Source: Pseudophaeobacter arcticus DSM 23566
Lineage (GTDB): Bacteria > Pseudomonadota > Alphaproteobacteria > Rhodobacterales > Rhodobacteraceae
Length of the DNA: 64,000 nt
NCBI RefSeq assembly: GCF_000473205.1
Contig: NZ_KI421507.1
Span: 593,934 to 657,933 of the forward strand
Direction of reading: 5' to 3'
Positions 10,209 through 19,495 of this stretch are shown here, piece after piece. The position numbers and the translations under genes are program-made. The notes beneath the pieces are model-generated. The model searched no databases. It was not told the DNA's origin and worked only from the letters and a program-made list of their open reading frames with translations. Position 1 is the first letter of the stretch. Each line of letters begins with the position of its first letter.

Positions 10209-11333
10209 ATGGCGCTTTTGGAAACCGTGGACCCACAGGGGCTCGATGAATTCTCGGTGGTCTTCACCGATCGGTCGCTCAACCATATGTCAAAGGCGTT
10301 TCAGCAGGTGATGCTCGACATCAATGCCCTGCTGAAAGAGGTCTATCAGGCAGATGCCGTGGCATTGGTGCCCGGCGGCGGCACCTATGCAATGGAGGCC
10401 GTGGCGCGTCAGTTTGCCAGGGGACAAGAGGTTCTGGTGGTGCGCAATGGCTGGTTCTCCTATCGCTGGAGCCAGATCTTTGAAACCAGCGGACTGACCG
10501 CTTCTGCAACCGTGATGAAGGCGCGCCGCTCCGGTAATGAGGCGCAGTCGCCCTTTGCCCCCGCGCCGATTGCAGAGGTCACCGCGGCGATCCACGAGCG
10601 CAAGCCAGCAATTGTCTTTGCCCCGCATGTCGAGACCGCCGCTGGAGTGATCCTGCCTGACGATTACATCACCGCGATGGCAGCCGCGGCGCATGAGGTT
10701 GGCGCGCTGATGGTGCTCGACTGTATCGCATCCGGCTGTGCCTGGGTTGATATGGCTGCCACCGGCGTGGATGTCCTGATCTCGGCGCCGCAAAAAGGCT
10801 GGAGCGCCTCTCCCTCTGCCGGTCTGGTGATGTTTTCACAACAAGCGCTTGCGCGGCTGGAGGAGACCACATCCGACAGCTTTGCTCTGAACCTGAAACA
10901 ATGGCGTGCCATCATGCAGGCCTACGAGGACGGTGGTCACGCCTATCATGCCACCATGCCCACGGATGCGCTGCGCGCCTTTCGCGATACCATGTTGGAA
11001 ACCAAAGACTACGGCTTTGAAACACTGCGCCAGGCCCAGTGGCAACTTGGCAATGGGGTGCGGGCGATGCTGGCTGCAAAGGGGGTCACCTCGGTGGCCG
11101 CCGAAGGCTTTGGCGCGCCGGGGGTTGTGGTCAGCTACACCGCGGATCCTGAGGTGCAAAACGGCAAAAAATTTGCCGCCCTTGGCATGCAGATCGCCGC
11201 AGGCGTGCCGCTGCAATGTGATGAACCCGCCGAGTTTTGCACCTTCCGCCTGGGACTGTTTGGTCTCGACAAGCTCTACGATGTAGAGGCGACGCTTGCC
11301 CGTCTGCAAAAGGCGGTAGATCAGGTGCTCTGA
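10209..11333 (+). CDS. Class V PLP aminotransferase (alanine/serine-glyoxylate type)
   Basis: The protein has 374 aa from ATG 10209, with GGAGA 6-10 nt upstream; the longer frame from 10164 has no such site. Fold-type I motifs: LVPGGGTYAMEAVA (cofactor phosphate site), ALMVLDCIASGCAW with the Asp that contacts the PLP nitrogen, and SAPQKGW where Lys 196 would form the Schiff base. Relatives transfer amino groups from alanine or serine to glyoxylate, or act on phosphonates. The substrate cannot be fixed from sequence. It follows the two Lrp genes in the same direction, so it may be their target. Confidence 0.85.
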   Translation: MALLETVDPQGLDEFSVVFTDRSLNHMSKAFQQVMLDINALLKEVYQADAVALVPGGGTYAMEAVARQFARGQEVLVVRNGWFSYRWSQIFETSGLTASATVMKARRSGNEAQSPFAPAPIAEVTAAIHERKPAIVFAPHVETAAGVILPDDYITAMAAAAHEVGALMVLDCIASGCAWVDMAATGVDVLISAPQKGWSASPSAGLVMFSQQALARLEETTSDSFALNLKQWRAIMQAYEDGGHAYHATMPTDALRAFRDTMLETKDYGFETLRQAQWQLGNGVRAMLAAKGVTSVAAEGFGAPGVVVSYTADPEVQNGKKFAALGMQIAAGVPLQCDEPAEFCTFRLGLFGLDKLYDVEATLARLQKAVDQVL

Positions 11334-11419
11334 GCCGGGGCGACTTTGAGGGACGGGCTGGCCAGTTGCTTTCTCGGGCCGCCCATTTCATCTTGCCTTA
11401 AATACCTTCGCCGAAGGCA

Positions 11420-11446
11420 CCGGTTTTCCCAATTTGGGAAAACCGG
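11420..11446. terminator. Bidirectional hairpin terminator
   Basis: Perfect 11-bp arms CCGGTTTTCCC / GGGAAAACCGG flank a 5-nt loop, between the convergent ends of the aminotransferase and the UbiH-type gene. A smaller inverted repeat (CCTTCG/CGAAGG, 11405-11417) sits just to the left. The A/T-rich stem can serve both strands. Confidence 0.75.
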
Positions 11447-11449
11447 CTT

Positions 11450-12646
11450 CTATTTCACCCCCAGCCCCATTTGCATCAGGGTCCGGCGCACAGGCGCCAT
11501 GGAATAGAGCGCGTTGAGGCCAAAGGCGCGCAGGTCCCGCAGGGGGCGGGCCTCGATCATCGAGCTGCGGTTGAGCAGGTCAATGCCCTTCACCCGCAGC
11601 ATGATCTCATTGTGACGCGCCTTGTGATAGGCGCTCAGCATCTGTGCGTCTCCCAGCCCCTCGGGGCGGGTCTCGGCCAGCTCCAGCAGCACCCGCAGAT
11701 CCCCCAGCGACATATTCAAGCCCTGAGCGCCAATTGGCGGCACCACATGGGCGGCTTCGGCCATCAGCGCCAGGCGCTGACCATCCAGCCGCGCGGCGGA
11801 TTGGCTGATGATCGGCCAGATACTGCGGCGCGAGGCCAGCGTCAGGTCACCAAACAGCCCACAGCTGCGCCGGGTCATCTCGGCCTCAAACAGCTCCGGC
11901 GCCTGCGCCAGCAGCTCTTCGGCGCGGGGCCCCCGTTCCATCCAGACCACCGCAGAGGAGGGTTTGCCCTGATAATCCGGCAGCGGGACCAGGGTGAAAG
12001 GGCCGCCAGAGCGGTGGATCTCGGTGGAGACATTGTCGTGGGGCACCGGATGGGTGACGGCAAAGGCCAGCGCCTTTTGCCCATAGCGGGTGGTTTTTAC
12101 CGGAATGCCAGCCGCCGCGCGCATTGGCGAAGAGCGCCCATCGCAGGCGACCACCAGCTTGGCGCGCAGCTGATCGCCATCGCTCAGCGTGACGCGGGCC
12201 TCATGTGTCCGGGTAAACAGCGATTTGGTGCCAGTGCCAGCGCGAAACTCCACATTGGGAAGTTCTGCAATCCGGGTCAGGATTTCGCGCCGCAGCAACC
12301 AGTTGGGCAGGTTCCAGCCAAAGGGCTTTTCCGAGATATCGGCAGCGTTGAAATCTTTGATCACCCGCGGTTCCGGCTCGGCGCCGCCCGCATCGACAAT
12401 GCGCATGATCTGCAAGGGCGCGGCATGATCCGCCAGGCGTTCCCAAAGGCCAAAGCGCTGCAACAGCTCCTGCGCCGGTTGCAAAAAGGCAGTGGTGCGC
12501 AGATCAGAGCCCGCAGCATCGCGTGTTGTCACCGGCGGGGTTGGATCAACACAGACCACCTTGAACCCGGCGGCCCCAAATGTTGCCGCTGCCGTCAGTC
12601 CGGCGACACCGCCACCAGAAACCAGAATGTCACATGTTTCAGCCAT
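11450..12646 (-). CDS. UbiH/UbiF/COQ6-family FAD monooxygenase
   Basis: This is a flavoprotein hydroxylase (398 aa), most likely acting on the aromatic ring of ubiquinone precursors. The N-terminal FAD site is CDILVSGGGVAGLTAAATFG. The second motif is LVVACDGRSSPMR, with the DG signature of this family. The third FAD motif is LALMAEAAHVVPPIGAQGLNM, where the usual GDAAH is AEAAH. Which ring position it modifies cannot be told from sequence. The C-terminus reads MAPVRRTLMQMGLG, as is typical of the family. Confidence 0.88.
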   Translation of the reverse strand: MAETCDILVSGGGVAGLTAAATFGAAGFKVVCVDPTPPVTTRDAAGSDLRTTAFLQPAQELLQRFGLWERLADHAAPLQIMRIVDAGGAEPEPRVIKDFNAADISEKPFGWNLPNWLLRREILTRIAELPNVEFRAGTGTKSLFTRTHEARVTLSDGDQLRAKLVVACDGRSSPMRAAAGIPVKTTRYGQKALAFAVTHPVPHDNVSTEIHRSGGPFTLVPLPDYQGKPSSAVVWMERGPRAEELLAQAPELFEAEMTRRSCGLFGDLTLASRRSIWPIISQSAARLDGQRLALMAEAAHVVPPIGAQGLNMSLGDLRVLLELAETRPEGLGDAQMLSAYHKARHNEIMLRVKGIDLLNRSSMIEARPLRDLRAFGLNALYSMAPVRRTLMQMGLGVK

Positions 12647-12761
12647 TGCCCTGCCTTTCGTCTCTCTTCCTCAGATAGGCCCGAGGCCAGGGCAATGACA
12701 AGCGGCATGTGGTCCCAGTGTCGACCTTGGGCCAAGACCTGCTGCCAGCCGTGCCTGGCTG

Positions 12762-13013
12762 CTACCCGCGCGAAATGGCGATGATCAGGGTAAACATCAC
12801 CGGCACAAGCGCCACTGCAGGCAGGTAGAGACCGGGAATGCCAAACAACAGGATTGAGCTGCCCCAAAGGCAGATCAGAATGGCCAGGGCATAGTAGAAA
12901 TTCTCTTCCTCACCATAGGCCACCTCTTTTGAAATCCGCCCCAGCAGGGGAACAGCAAAGAGAAAACGTTGCCACAGAGACAGGCGGTCAGGGAGGGTAT
13001 AGGCAAGTGCCAT
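12762..13013 (-). CDS. Small conserved membrane protein
   Basis: The protein has 83 aa from complement ATG 13013, with AAAGGAT 6-12 nt upstream on that strand. Two hydrophobic segments, about residues 41-60 and 62-80, follow a basic/aromatic N-terminus (LSLWQRFLFAVPLLGRISKE). I do not recognise a named family or function. The good ribosome site, sensible start and lack of an overlapping gene support a real gene. Confidence 0.7.
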   Translation of the reverse strand: MALAYTLPDRLSLWQRFLFAVPLLGRISKEVAYGEEENFYYALAILICLWGSSILLFGIPGLYLPAVALVPVMFTLIIAISRG

Positions 13014-13147
13014 GCGCGCGATCCTTTTAGGGTTGGTATCGCGGCAGATGTAGGGCTTTTGCGGGCAGGTTTTGAGACCAGTTTGCCGGTCGTTTGCGGG
13101 TTTTCCTGCGACAGAGTGTCCGTCCTGATGGCGCAGGCCGGGCCCGC

Positions 13148-13804
13148 CTAAAGGATCTTGGCGAGAAACCCGGTCAGATCATCGGTGTGATGGTGAATAT
13201 GGCTGCGATCCTCCGCCTGACCCAGCGCCTCTGGGGCCACATGGACAGTGCGCATCCCCATGGCATGGGGCGCAGAAAGATTGCGGGGGTCGTCCTCAAA
13301 CATGGCAGCGGTTTCAGAGTGAATGCCGGCCTTGTCAAACACCATGTCAAAGGCGGCGCGTTCGGGTTTGGGGCGGTAGTCAGCATGTTCAACCCCAAAG
13401 ATCCCGTCAAACAGCCCCGATAGCCCGCGTGCGGCCAACACCCGTTTGGCATAGGGGGCGCTGCCATTGGTGTAGACGATACGCTTGCCTGGCAGGGCCT
13501 TGATGCAGGCCGCCAGTTCCGGGTCTTTTGGCAGATGATCCATCGAAATGTCATGGACTGCCTCAAGATAGGGGACAGGGTCCATGTTATGTTCGCGCAT
13601 CAGACCTGCCAGGGTGGTGCCGTGCTCGCGCCAATAGCTGCTGCGCAGATGGTCTGCTTCCGCTTTGTCGACCCCCAGCTCTGTCATGACATAGTTGGTC
13701 ATCTTGACCTCAATCTGATCAAACAGCCGGGCTGAGGGGTGATACAGTGTGTTGTCCAGGTCAAAGACCCAGTGGCGCACATGAGAGAAAGATTTTTTGA
13801 CCAT
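13148..13804 (-). CDS. HAD-family pyrimidine 5'-nucleotidase
   Basis: The protein has 218 aa. HAD motif I is WVFDLDNTLYHPS (nucleophile and acid/base Asp), motif II is RIVYTNGSA, motif III Lys is in YRPKPERAAFD, and motif IV is MFEDDPRNL. This matches the SDT1/YjjG-like subgroup that dephosphorylates pyrimidine nucleoside monophosphates. The predicted role is nucleotide turnover in the cytoplasm. It is divergent from the GntR regulator gene. Confidence 0.88.
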   Translation of the reverse strand: MVKKSFSHVRHWVFDLDNTLYHPSARLFDQIEVKMTNYVMTELGVDKAEADHLRSSYWREHGTTLAGLMREHNMDPVPYLEAVHDISMDHLPKDPELAACIKALPGKRIVYTNGSAPYAKRVLAARGLSGLFDGIFGVEHADYRPKPERAAFDMVFDKAGIHSETAAMFEDDPRNLSAPHAMGMRTVHVAPEALGQAEDRSHIHHHTDDLTGFLAKIL

Positions 13805-13973
13805 GGGGAGGACCTAGGCAGACTGGATTTGTTTTGCAATGAGGATTTGACGTTGAAAGGATCAATTTGCCTTGGCTTCTTTTGTCGCATTCTTAGCCTA
13901 AGTTATGGCAAAGGCTTGATTGCCCGGGCGTGAGCTGTAGGAATACACCCCTACCATTTGAATGGGACAGCAG

Positions 13974-14627
13974 ATGAACCAGAGCCGCAACACCCAGAAA
14001 GACGCCTATTCCCTCATTCTGGAAGCCATTGATGTAGGGGTCTACAAACCGGGTGATCGCCTGGTGGAAAGCGATCTTGCGGAACGGCTTGGGGTGTCGC
14101 GCACACCGATCCGCGAGGCGCTGCAGCGGTTGGAGACCCAGTCGCTGCTGGAGCGGGACGGGCGATCACTGATCGTGGCCTCGCTGGATCACAATCAGAT
14201 GGCTGAGCTTTATATGGTGCGCCGCGAGTTGGAGGGCCTGGCGGCCGGTCTGGCCGCGCGTCATGCCACCGAAGAAGAGGTGCGGGTGCTGAAAGACATG
14301 GTGCGCGAGGATGACGCGCTGGTGGATAAACCCGCAGATCTGGCCAAGGCCAACCGCCGCTTTCACGAACAGATCCATCTCGCCTCTCATAACCGCTATC
14401 TGGTGCAGCAGCTTAATCTGGTACATCGCTCCATGGCGCTTATGGCCACCACCTCTCTGGCGGCAGAGGGGCGGGGGGAGATCGCCCAGGCGGAACACAA
14501 AAAGATTGTTGCCGCGATCGAAGCCCGCGATGAAAAGGCCGCGGGTCAGGCGCTGAAGGATCATATCTCGGTGGCCTTTATGACGCGGCTGAAACAGGAT
14601 GCCGGAGACCGCGGGCAGGGGCGCTAG
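13974..14627 (+). CDS. GntR-family regulator, FCD (FadR-type) subgroup
   Basis: ATG 13974 follows a GGGA site; an in-frame ATG at 13962 lacks one. The protein has 217 aa. The winged HTH spans about residues 10-70 (GDRLVESDLAERLGVSRTPIREALQRLE, quoted in part), typical of GntR. The helical FCD domain follows (ELYMVRRELEGLAAGLAA; NRRFHEQIHLASHNRYL, with the metal-site His). FCD regulators usually respond to organic acids. The effector and targets are not evident; the adjacent glycosyltransferase is convergent. Confidence 0.9.
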   Translation: MNQSRNTQKDAYSLILEAIDVGVYKPGDRLVESDLAERLGVSRTPIREALQRLETQSLLERDGRSLIVASLDHNQMAELYMVRRELEGLAAGLAARHATEEEVRVLKDMVREDDALVDKPADLAKANRRFHEQIHLASHNRYLVQQLNLVHRSMALMATTSLAAEGRGEIAQAEHKKIVAAIEARDEKAAGQALKDHISVAFMTRLKQDAGDRGQGR

Positions 14628-14671
14628 CAGCCCCCTCTTAAGCTCTGAGCCAGAAGGGCTGATGCGGCAGG

Positions 14672-16834
14672 CTACAGCTCTGCCTGCTGCTGTATTTGGT
14701 TCTGAGGCGGCAGGTGTTCTTGCGCATTGCTGTCCGGGGGATGCATGCCGTGGCTGGTTTTGTCCCAGAAGAATGGATTGTAAAGCAGCTCATAGAGTGC
14801 CTTGTAGACCGCTACCGGTCCCATCAAATAGTACAGCGGTAAGAGGGGCACCCAGAGCGCCAGCTGGGGGCGGCCGGAGGTAAAGGCGCCAAATACGGCA
14901 ATGCCCATGCCCAGAGCCTCAAAGAATATCAGGGACGACACGCCAAGCAACAGCAGCTGATCCGGTAGCACCGCTGCGCTGGGATGCGGCAGGCCCAGGA
15001 TCACCAACCAGTAGGTCCACAGGAACGGAGCCAGCAGAAACTGGCCGATGGTGCCAAGGAAAAAGGCCTGAAAACCCAGAAAACCACGCCAGCCAAGCGC
15101 CTGGGCCAGATGCAGGGGCCGCCGCATATGGACCAGATAGGTGGCCATGAACCCTTTGAGCCAGCGAGAGCGTTGACGCACCCAGGCTGGAATATGGCAA
15201 CTGGCTTCCTCATAGGTGGCGGTGGTGAGCATCTGGGTGCGATAGCCGGCGCGATAGAGGCGGACGCCAAGATCGGCGTCTTCGGTGACATTATGCGCAT
15301 CCCACCCGCCCAGTTCGTCCAGCACCGTGCGGCGCACAAACATGGTGGTTCCCCCCAAGGGCACCACCAGACCAAGCCGGGCAATGCCTGGCAAAACGAT
15401 GCGAAACCAACTGGCATACTCTAGGGTGAAGCAGCGTGAGATCAAATTGGCGCGCGGATTATAATAATCCAGAACGCCTTGAAAACAGGCCACGTCTGGT
15501 GAAGCGGCGGCAAAGGCCGCAGCGACTTTCTGCAATTGATCCGGCTGCGGTGCGTCTTCGGCATCCCAGACCCCGACGATATCACCTTGGCAAAAATTCA
15601 GAGCATAGTTCATCGCCCGCGGCTTGGTGCGCAGCTCTCCCCAGGCGGGGACCTCTAGGGCTGAAATCCACGGTGGCAGGGTCGCCTTTGAGATGGTTTT
15701 CTGGGTCAGCGTGTCGCCTTCTTCCAAAACCAGCAGAACCTCCATCCGGTCCTGCGGATAGGTGAGGCGCGACAGGCGTTTGAGCAGGGCCGAGCTGATG
15801 GCCGCCTCTTTGTAAAGTGGCACCAGGACCGAGATCTTCGGCAGGGGCTCCAGATCCGGTTTCTCAGGCCTGAGCAGCGATGGTACGCTGCTGTGCCGCT
15901 TTGGCAGAAGATGCGCGACAAGACCGCAGAGCTTTAGCCCGGTGAACAGCAGTAGAAACAACAGCGCAGCGCCGCAGCAGAGCGAAAAGATCTCGAGCGG
16001 GAAAACCGCCGCAAGGCAGAAAAAAGAGCTGACTGGCAGCAGTTGTTTCAATCGTTTGGACTGCTGGAACAGGGTTCTGCTGCTGAGTTCGGGGGGGATG
16101 CTGCTGCTGGCGCGTCGGGCCATGGCGGTTTTGAAATGTGCCTGCAACAGAGGCAAGATCTGTGCCGCTGGGGCCAGAACGGGGATAAAGGGGCCAAACA
16201 ACACGGTCAGGGTCTGTTTTTGGCTTTCCGCCTCTTCGGCGGAGGCAAAGGCAATGGCGATGGCATCCCCGAGTTGTACCCATGGGATTGCACAGTGACG
16301 CAGCCAGAAACTGGCAGGCATCCGGTTCAACAAGGGTGCGCTGGGCTGGTGCTTGCTGAGGTCAATAGACCGCAGGGCAAGGGCCTCGGCACGGAAGACC
16401 CCATTCACCGCAGCAGAGTAGGCGGTGGCGCTGTGGTTTGCCGCCTGTTCCCCTGGGGCGCGGTGGTGTTCCTGGCCCTTGCGCAGAGCCTGCCCTGGAT
16501 ATCCCGGACGCCCTGGCTGCTCTAGCGTCCTGGATCCCATAGGGAGCAGGGGGCTGGGCTGCGGCCCCGGTGGTGGTACCTGCCGCTTTACAGAGCCTGC
16601 CCCAAGCGATCCGGTGACGGGGTTTGGGAAGGTGGGCAACAGGTCCCGGCGGCTGCGATGTTGGGCCTGCTGATAGATCTGCCGCGCGCTGACAGGCTCA
16701 GTCTCCCTTTTGGGATCAAGAGCAGAGGAGCCTGCCCCTGACTGTGGCCCCCAGACAGGACGGCGAAGGCGCCTAAAACCGCGAGACTGCAAACCGCGCA
16801 TATGATCACTCAAAACAAAAAACCCCAGATGCAT
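14672..16834 (-). CDS. Membrane GT2 glycosyltransferase (cellulose-synthase-like)
   Basis: The protein has 720 aa. A Pro/Gln/Arg-rich, probably disordered N-terminus (about 1-150) is followed by a region (170-260) like the N-terminal module of GspE/MshE-linked glycosyltransferases. Two transmembrane helices follow near 295-325, then the GT-A domain (KISVLVPLYKEAA; WDAEDAPQPDQL; NVTEDADLGVRLYRAGY; RQRSRWLKG, the Q-x-x-R-W motif). Four C-terminal membrane helices complete it. This layout suggests processive polymer synthesis at the inner membrane, probably an exopolysaccharide. It stands alone, so the polymer cannot be named. Confidence 0.85.
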   Translation of the reverse strand: MHLGFFVLSDHMRGLQSRGFRRLRRPVWGPQSGAGSSALDPKRETEPVSARQIYQQAQHRSRRDLLPTFPNPVTGSLGAGSVKRQVPPPGPQPSPLLPMGSRTLEQPGRPGYPGQALRKGQEHHRAPGEQAANHSATAYSAAVNGVFRAEALALRSIDLSKHQPSAPLLNRMPASFWLRHCAIPWVQLGDAIAIAFASAEEAESQKQTLTVLFGPFIPVLAPAAQILPLLQAHFKTAMARRASSSIPPELSSRTLFQQSKRLKQLLPVSSFFCLAAVFPLEIFSLCCGAALLFLLLFTGLKLCGLVAHLLPKRHSSVPSLLRPEKPDLEPLPKISVLVPLYKEAAISSALLKRLSRLTYPQDRMEVLLVLEEGDTLTQKTISKATLPPWISALEVPAWGELRTKPRAMNYALNFCQGDIVGVWDAEDAPQPDQLQKVAAAFAAASPDVACFQGVLDYYNPRANLISRCFTLEYASWFRIVLPGIARLGLVVPLGGTTMFVRRTVLDELGGWDAHNVTEDADLGVRLYRAGYRTQMLTTATYEEASCHIPAWVRQRSRWLKGFMATYLVHMRRPLHLAQALGWRGFLGFQAFFLGTIGQFLLAPFLWTYWLVILGLPHPSAAVLPDQLLLLGVSSLIFFEALGMGIAVFGAFTSGRPQLALWVPLLPLYYLMGPVAVYKALYELLYNPFFWDKTSHGMHPPDSNAQEHLPPQNQIQQQAEL

Positions 16835-16921
16835 TATGCACCTGAGGCTGCAGAGGGTCGCTTAATAGCGTGTTAACCACAATGTCCGCGTGACGGTTTT
16901 AACCGACAATTGATCGCTGCT

Positions 16922-18085
16922 TTACGAAGCTTTTCGCGTGGCCATGGCCTCGGCAAAACGTTCGAACAGATAGAAGCTATCCTGCGGGCCGGGGCTTGCT
17001 TCGGGGTGATGCTGCACGGAATAGACCGGGCGGCCCACCATGCGGATGCCGCAGTTGGATCCGTCAAACAGCGAGATATGGGTCTCTTCGACACCCTCGG
17101 GCAGGCTTTGGGCATCAACAGCAAACCCGTGGTTCATCGAGGTGATCTCAACCTTGCCGGTGGATTTCTCTTTCACCGGGTGGTTGGCACCGTGGTGACC
17201 GTGGTTCATCTTGACGGTTTTGCCGCCAAGCGCCAGCGCCAGCATCTGGTGGCCAAGGCAGATGCCAAAGACCGGCAGGTCTGTATCCGCCAGAATGCTT
17301 TTGATCATCGGCACGGCATATTCACCAGTGGCGGCAGGGTCACCGGGTCCATTGGACAAAAACACACCGTCGGGACTATGGGCCAGAACCTCTTCGGCGG
17401 TTGCGGTTGCTGGCAGAACGGTAACATCGCAGCCAGCCGAGGCCAGGCAGCGCAGAATGTTGCGTTTGGCACCATAGTCGATGGCGACCACCTTATGCAC
17501 CGGGTTTTCCTGACGGGAAAAACCCTCGGGCCAGGCCCAACGCATCTCGTCCCAGCGGTAGCTTTGAGCGCAGGTGACCTCTTTGGCCAGGTCCATACCT
17601 TCGAGCCCGGCCCAGGCGCGGGCTTCGGCAACCAGCGCCTCGATGTCAAAATTGCCCTCGGGATCATGCGCCAGCGCCACATGGGGCGCCCCCAGCTGCC
17701 GGATGGCGCGGGTCAGGCGGCGGGTATCAATGCCGCCAATGGCGATACGGCCGGTCCGGGTGAGCCAGCTTGTCAACTCTTCGGTGGAGCGCCAGTTGGA
17801 GGCCAGCGTCGGATCCCACTTTACCACCATGCCGGCAGCAACCGGATCTGCGGTTTCGTCATCCTCGGGAGTGACGCCGGTATTGCCGATATGGGGGAAG
17901 GTGAAGGTCACGATTTGCCCGGCATAGGACGGGTCTGTCATGATCTCCTGGTAGCCGGTCATCGCGGTGTTGAAACACAGCTCGGCGACGCAGCGACCGG
18001 TGGCGCCAAACCCGGCTCCATAAAAGACGGTGCCATCGGCTAGCGCCAGACATGCGGTTGGCTTGGACGGTGCAGTATCGGCCAT
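16922..18085 (-). CDS. carA: Carbamoyl-phosphate synthase small (glutaminase) subunit
   Basis: The protein has 387 aa from complement ATG 18085, with AGGAGAG about 10 nt upstream; the frame extends to 18115 without a better site. It releases ammonia from glutamine and channels it to CarB for arginine and pyrimidine synthesis. The N-terminal domain has GTVFYGAGFGATG and FNTAMTGYQEI. The class I glutaminase domain has the nucleophilic Cys in FGICLGHQMLALALG, plus LSNGPGDPA and SVQHHPEASPGP. carB is not in this window. Confidence 0.97.
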   Translation of the reverse strand: MADTAPSKPTACLALADGTVFYGAGFGATGRCVAELCFNTAMTGYQEIMTDPSYAGQIVTFTFPHIGNTGVTPEDDETADPVAAGMVVKWDPTLASNWRSTEELTSWLTRTGRIAIGGIDTRRLTRAIRQLGAPHVALAHDPEGNFDIEALVAEARAWAGLEGMDLAKEVTCAQSYRWDEMRWAWPEGFSRQENPVHKVVAIDYGAKRNILRCLASAGCDVTVLPATATAEEVLAHSPDGVFLSNGPGDPAATGEYAVPMIKSILADTDLPVFGICLGHQMLALALGGKTVKMNHGHHGANHPVKEKSTGKVEITSMNHGFAVDAQSLPEGVEETHISLFDGSNCGIRMVGRPVYSVQHHPEASPGPQDSFYLFERFAEAMATRKAS

Positions 18086-18305
18086 GACAGAGACTCTCCT
18101 GAGGGTGAAATTCATCGGCTTTTAGGGCCGGGCGGGCATGGGGTCAAGCCTAGCAGACAGAGCGGGGGTACAAGAAACACGCGGCAATTGCCCATGGGGG
18201 AGCCGTTCGCTGCCCTCGCGTCGCCTGAAACGGCCAGACGCTTGAACTGAGCGGGCCGATTGGATAGAGGTGCCAATTCCGGTTTCCTCTGGATGGATAA
18301 AAACG

Positions 18306-18779
18306 ATGGATACGCAAACCCTGGTCAATCAGGCTCTGAAACAGGCGATGAAAGACAAGGAGGCCCAGCGGATAAGCACGCTGCGCCTGATCAACGCTGC
18401 AATCAAAGACAAGGAAATCGCAGCCCGCGGTGGGGATGCAGAGACCAGCATCGGCGACGACGAAGTCTTGGCGATCCTTGGAAAAATGACCAAGCAGCGC
18501 AACGAGAGTGCCCGCGCCTATGAAGAGGCCAGCCGTCTGGATCTGGCCGAACGGGAACTGGAAGAAATTGCCATAATCCAGGAATTCCTGCCCAAACAGC
18601 TCGACGACGACGAGGTCCGCGCCGCAGTCAAGGCGGCAGTGACCGAAAGTGGTGCCACATCGATTCGCGACATGGGCAAGGTGATGGGGGCGTTGAAAGC
18701 CAAATTCACCGGCCAGATGGATTTTGGCAAGGTCGGCCCCATGGTCAAGGACGAGCTGTGCAAGGACGGCGGCTGCTGA
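18306..18779 (+). CDS. GatB/YqeY domain protein
   Basis: The protein has 157 aa from ATG 18306. It is the stand-alone YqeY type related to the helical tail of GatB, the tRNA-dependent amidotransferase subunit. Typical features: LRLINAAIKDKEIAARG, ILGKMTKQRNESARAYEEA, EEIAIIQEFLPKQLDDDEV and MGKVMGALKAKFTGQMDFG. Its role is not well settled; it may help tRNA or amidotransferase function. It lies divergent to carA. Confidence 0.9.
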   Translation: MDTQTLVNQALKQAMKDKEAQRISTLRLINAAIKDKEIAARGGDAETSIGDDEVLAILGKMTKQRNESARAYEEASRLDLAERELEEIAIIQEFLPKQLDDDEVRAAVKAAVTESGATSIRDMGKVMGALKAKFTGQMDFGKVGPMVKDELCKDGGC

Positions 18780-18813
18780 GGCTGCGATGACTATTAAGGT
18801 GACGTGTCAAAAG

Positions 18814-18843
18814 GGATCCGCAGCGCGGGTCCTTCTTTGTTTT
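18814..18843 (+). terminator. Intrinsic terminator of the YqeY gene
   Basis: An 8-bp stem GGATCCGC / GCGGGTCC (one G-U pair in RNA) has a 3-nt loop and is followed by TTCTTTGTTTT. It starts 35 nt after the YqeY stop codon. Confidence 0.75.
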
Positions 18844-18984
18844 GGCGGCGCTCCGCTTTCAGCCCATTCCACCTGATACTGCAAGTTCCAAGAATGTCTG
18901 CAATAGGACGCTCTCTGGCGAAGCGGCGCAATCATCGGCTGCATTTGCAAATGCCACTGTTAGGTAAACCACCCGGCAATCAAT

Positions 18985-19416
18985 TTAATCATTGCTGGGC
19001 CTGTTTCGATGCGCTTTGGCAGCAGTCTTTTTCTTGGTCAGTGCAACGCGCATGATCCGCTTGAACCGAGGGCAATCCATATGATTTTCTGCAGTGCATT
19101 TTACGATATGGCGAAGTCCATCTCTTAAACTGGTCAGCTCTTTGATCGTCGCATCAAGTGCGTCTGCCTTTGCAACCAGGACATTGCGTTCCAGGTTGGG
19201 GGTGCCGTCTGTTCCAATCATCTCCTTAATCTCCAGCAGCGAAAATCCCGCAGTTCGTGCCAGAGCAATAAGGGAAATACGCGCCTTTACTTCATTCTCG
19301 TAAAGACGCTTCAAACCCCGTCGTCCCACTGAACGGATCAGGCCAACGTCTTCATAATAGCGAAGTTTTGAAGCTGAAAACCCGCTTAAACGGGAGAGTT
19401 CTGAAATATCTAGCAT
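18985..19416 (-). CDS. MerR-family transcriptional regulator
   Basis: The protein has 143 aa. The N-terminal MerR HTH is clear: LDISELSRLSGFSASKLRYYEDVGLI, quoted in part, then GLKRLYENEVKARISLIALAR. A coiled coil follows, then a short C-terminal effector segment with Cys-Thr-Ala-Glu-Asn-His-Met-Asp-Cys-Pro. Two Cys and a His there could bind metal, but it lacks the four-Cys cluster of SoxR. The gene is divergent from a DUF2938 gene, and a typical MerR promoter with a 19-bp spacer lies between them. A basic, Lys-rich tail ends the protein. Confidence 0.9.
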   Translation of the reverse strand: MLDISELSRLSGFSASKLRYYEDVGLIRSVGRRGLKRLYENEVKARISLIALARTAGFSLLEIKEMIGTDGTPNLERNVLVAKADALDATIKELTSLRDGLRHIVKCTAENHMDCPRFKRIMRVALTKKKTAAKAHRNRPSND

Positions 19417-19420
19417 GACC

Positions 19421-19451
19421 TTGACCTCAAGTTGGCTTGAAGTTGTATGTT
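19421..19451 (+). promoter_or_regulatory. MerR-type promoter with 19-bp spacer and dyad operator
   Basis: A -35 TTGACC (19421-19426) and a -10 TATGTT (19446-19451) are separated by exactly 19 bp, the long spacer typical of MerR-activated promoters. The spacer carries the imperfect dyad CTCAAG-TTGG-CTTGAA, close to the CCTCAAGTTAACTTGAGG consensus I recall for SoxR-type boxes. It drives the DUF2938 gene 45 nt downstream and overlaps the start of the divergent regulator, so it should also autoregulate it. Confidence 0.75.
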
Positions 19452-19495
19452 GTATCCCTCGTACAAAACATCAACAAAAACTGAGGCCTTTAACT

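Noticed and set aside
11471-12784. 437-codon open frame opposite the UbiH-type gene
   Set aside because: Composition (Gln, His, Arg) and lack of domains mark it as a shadow.
16910-18043. 377-codon open frame opposite carA
   Set aside because: Shadow of carA without a recognisable domain.
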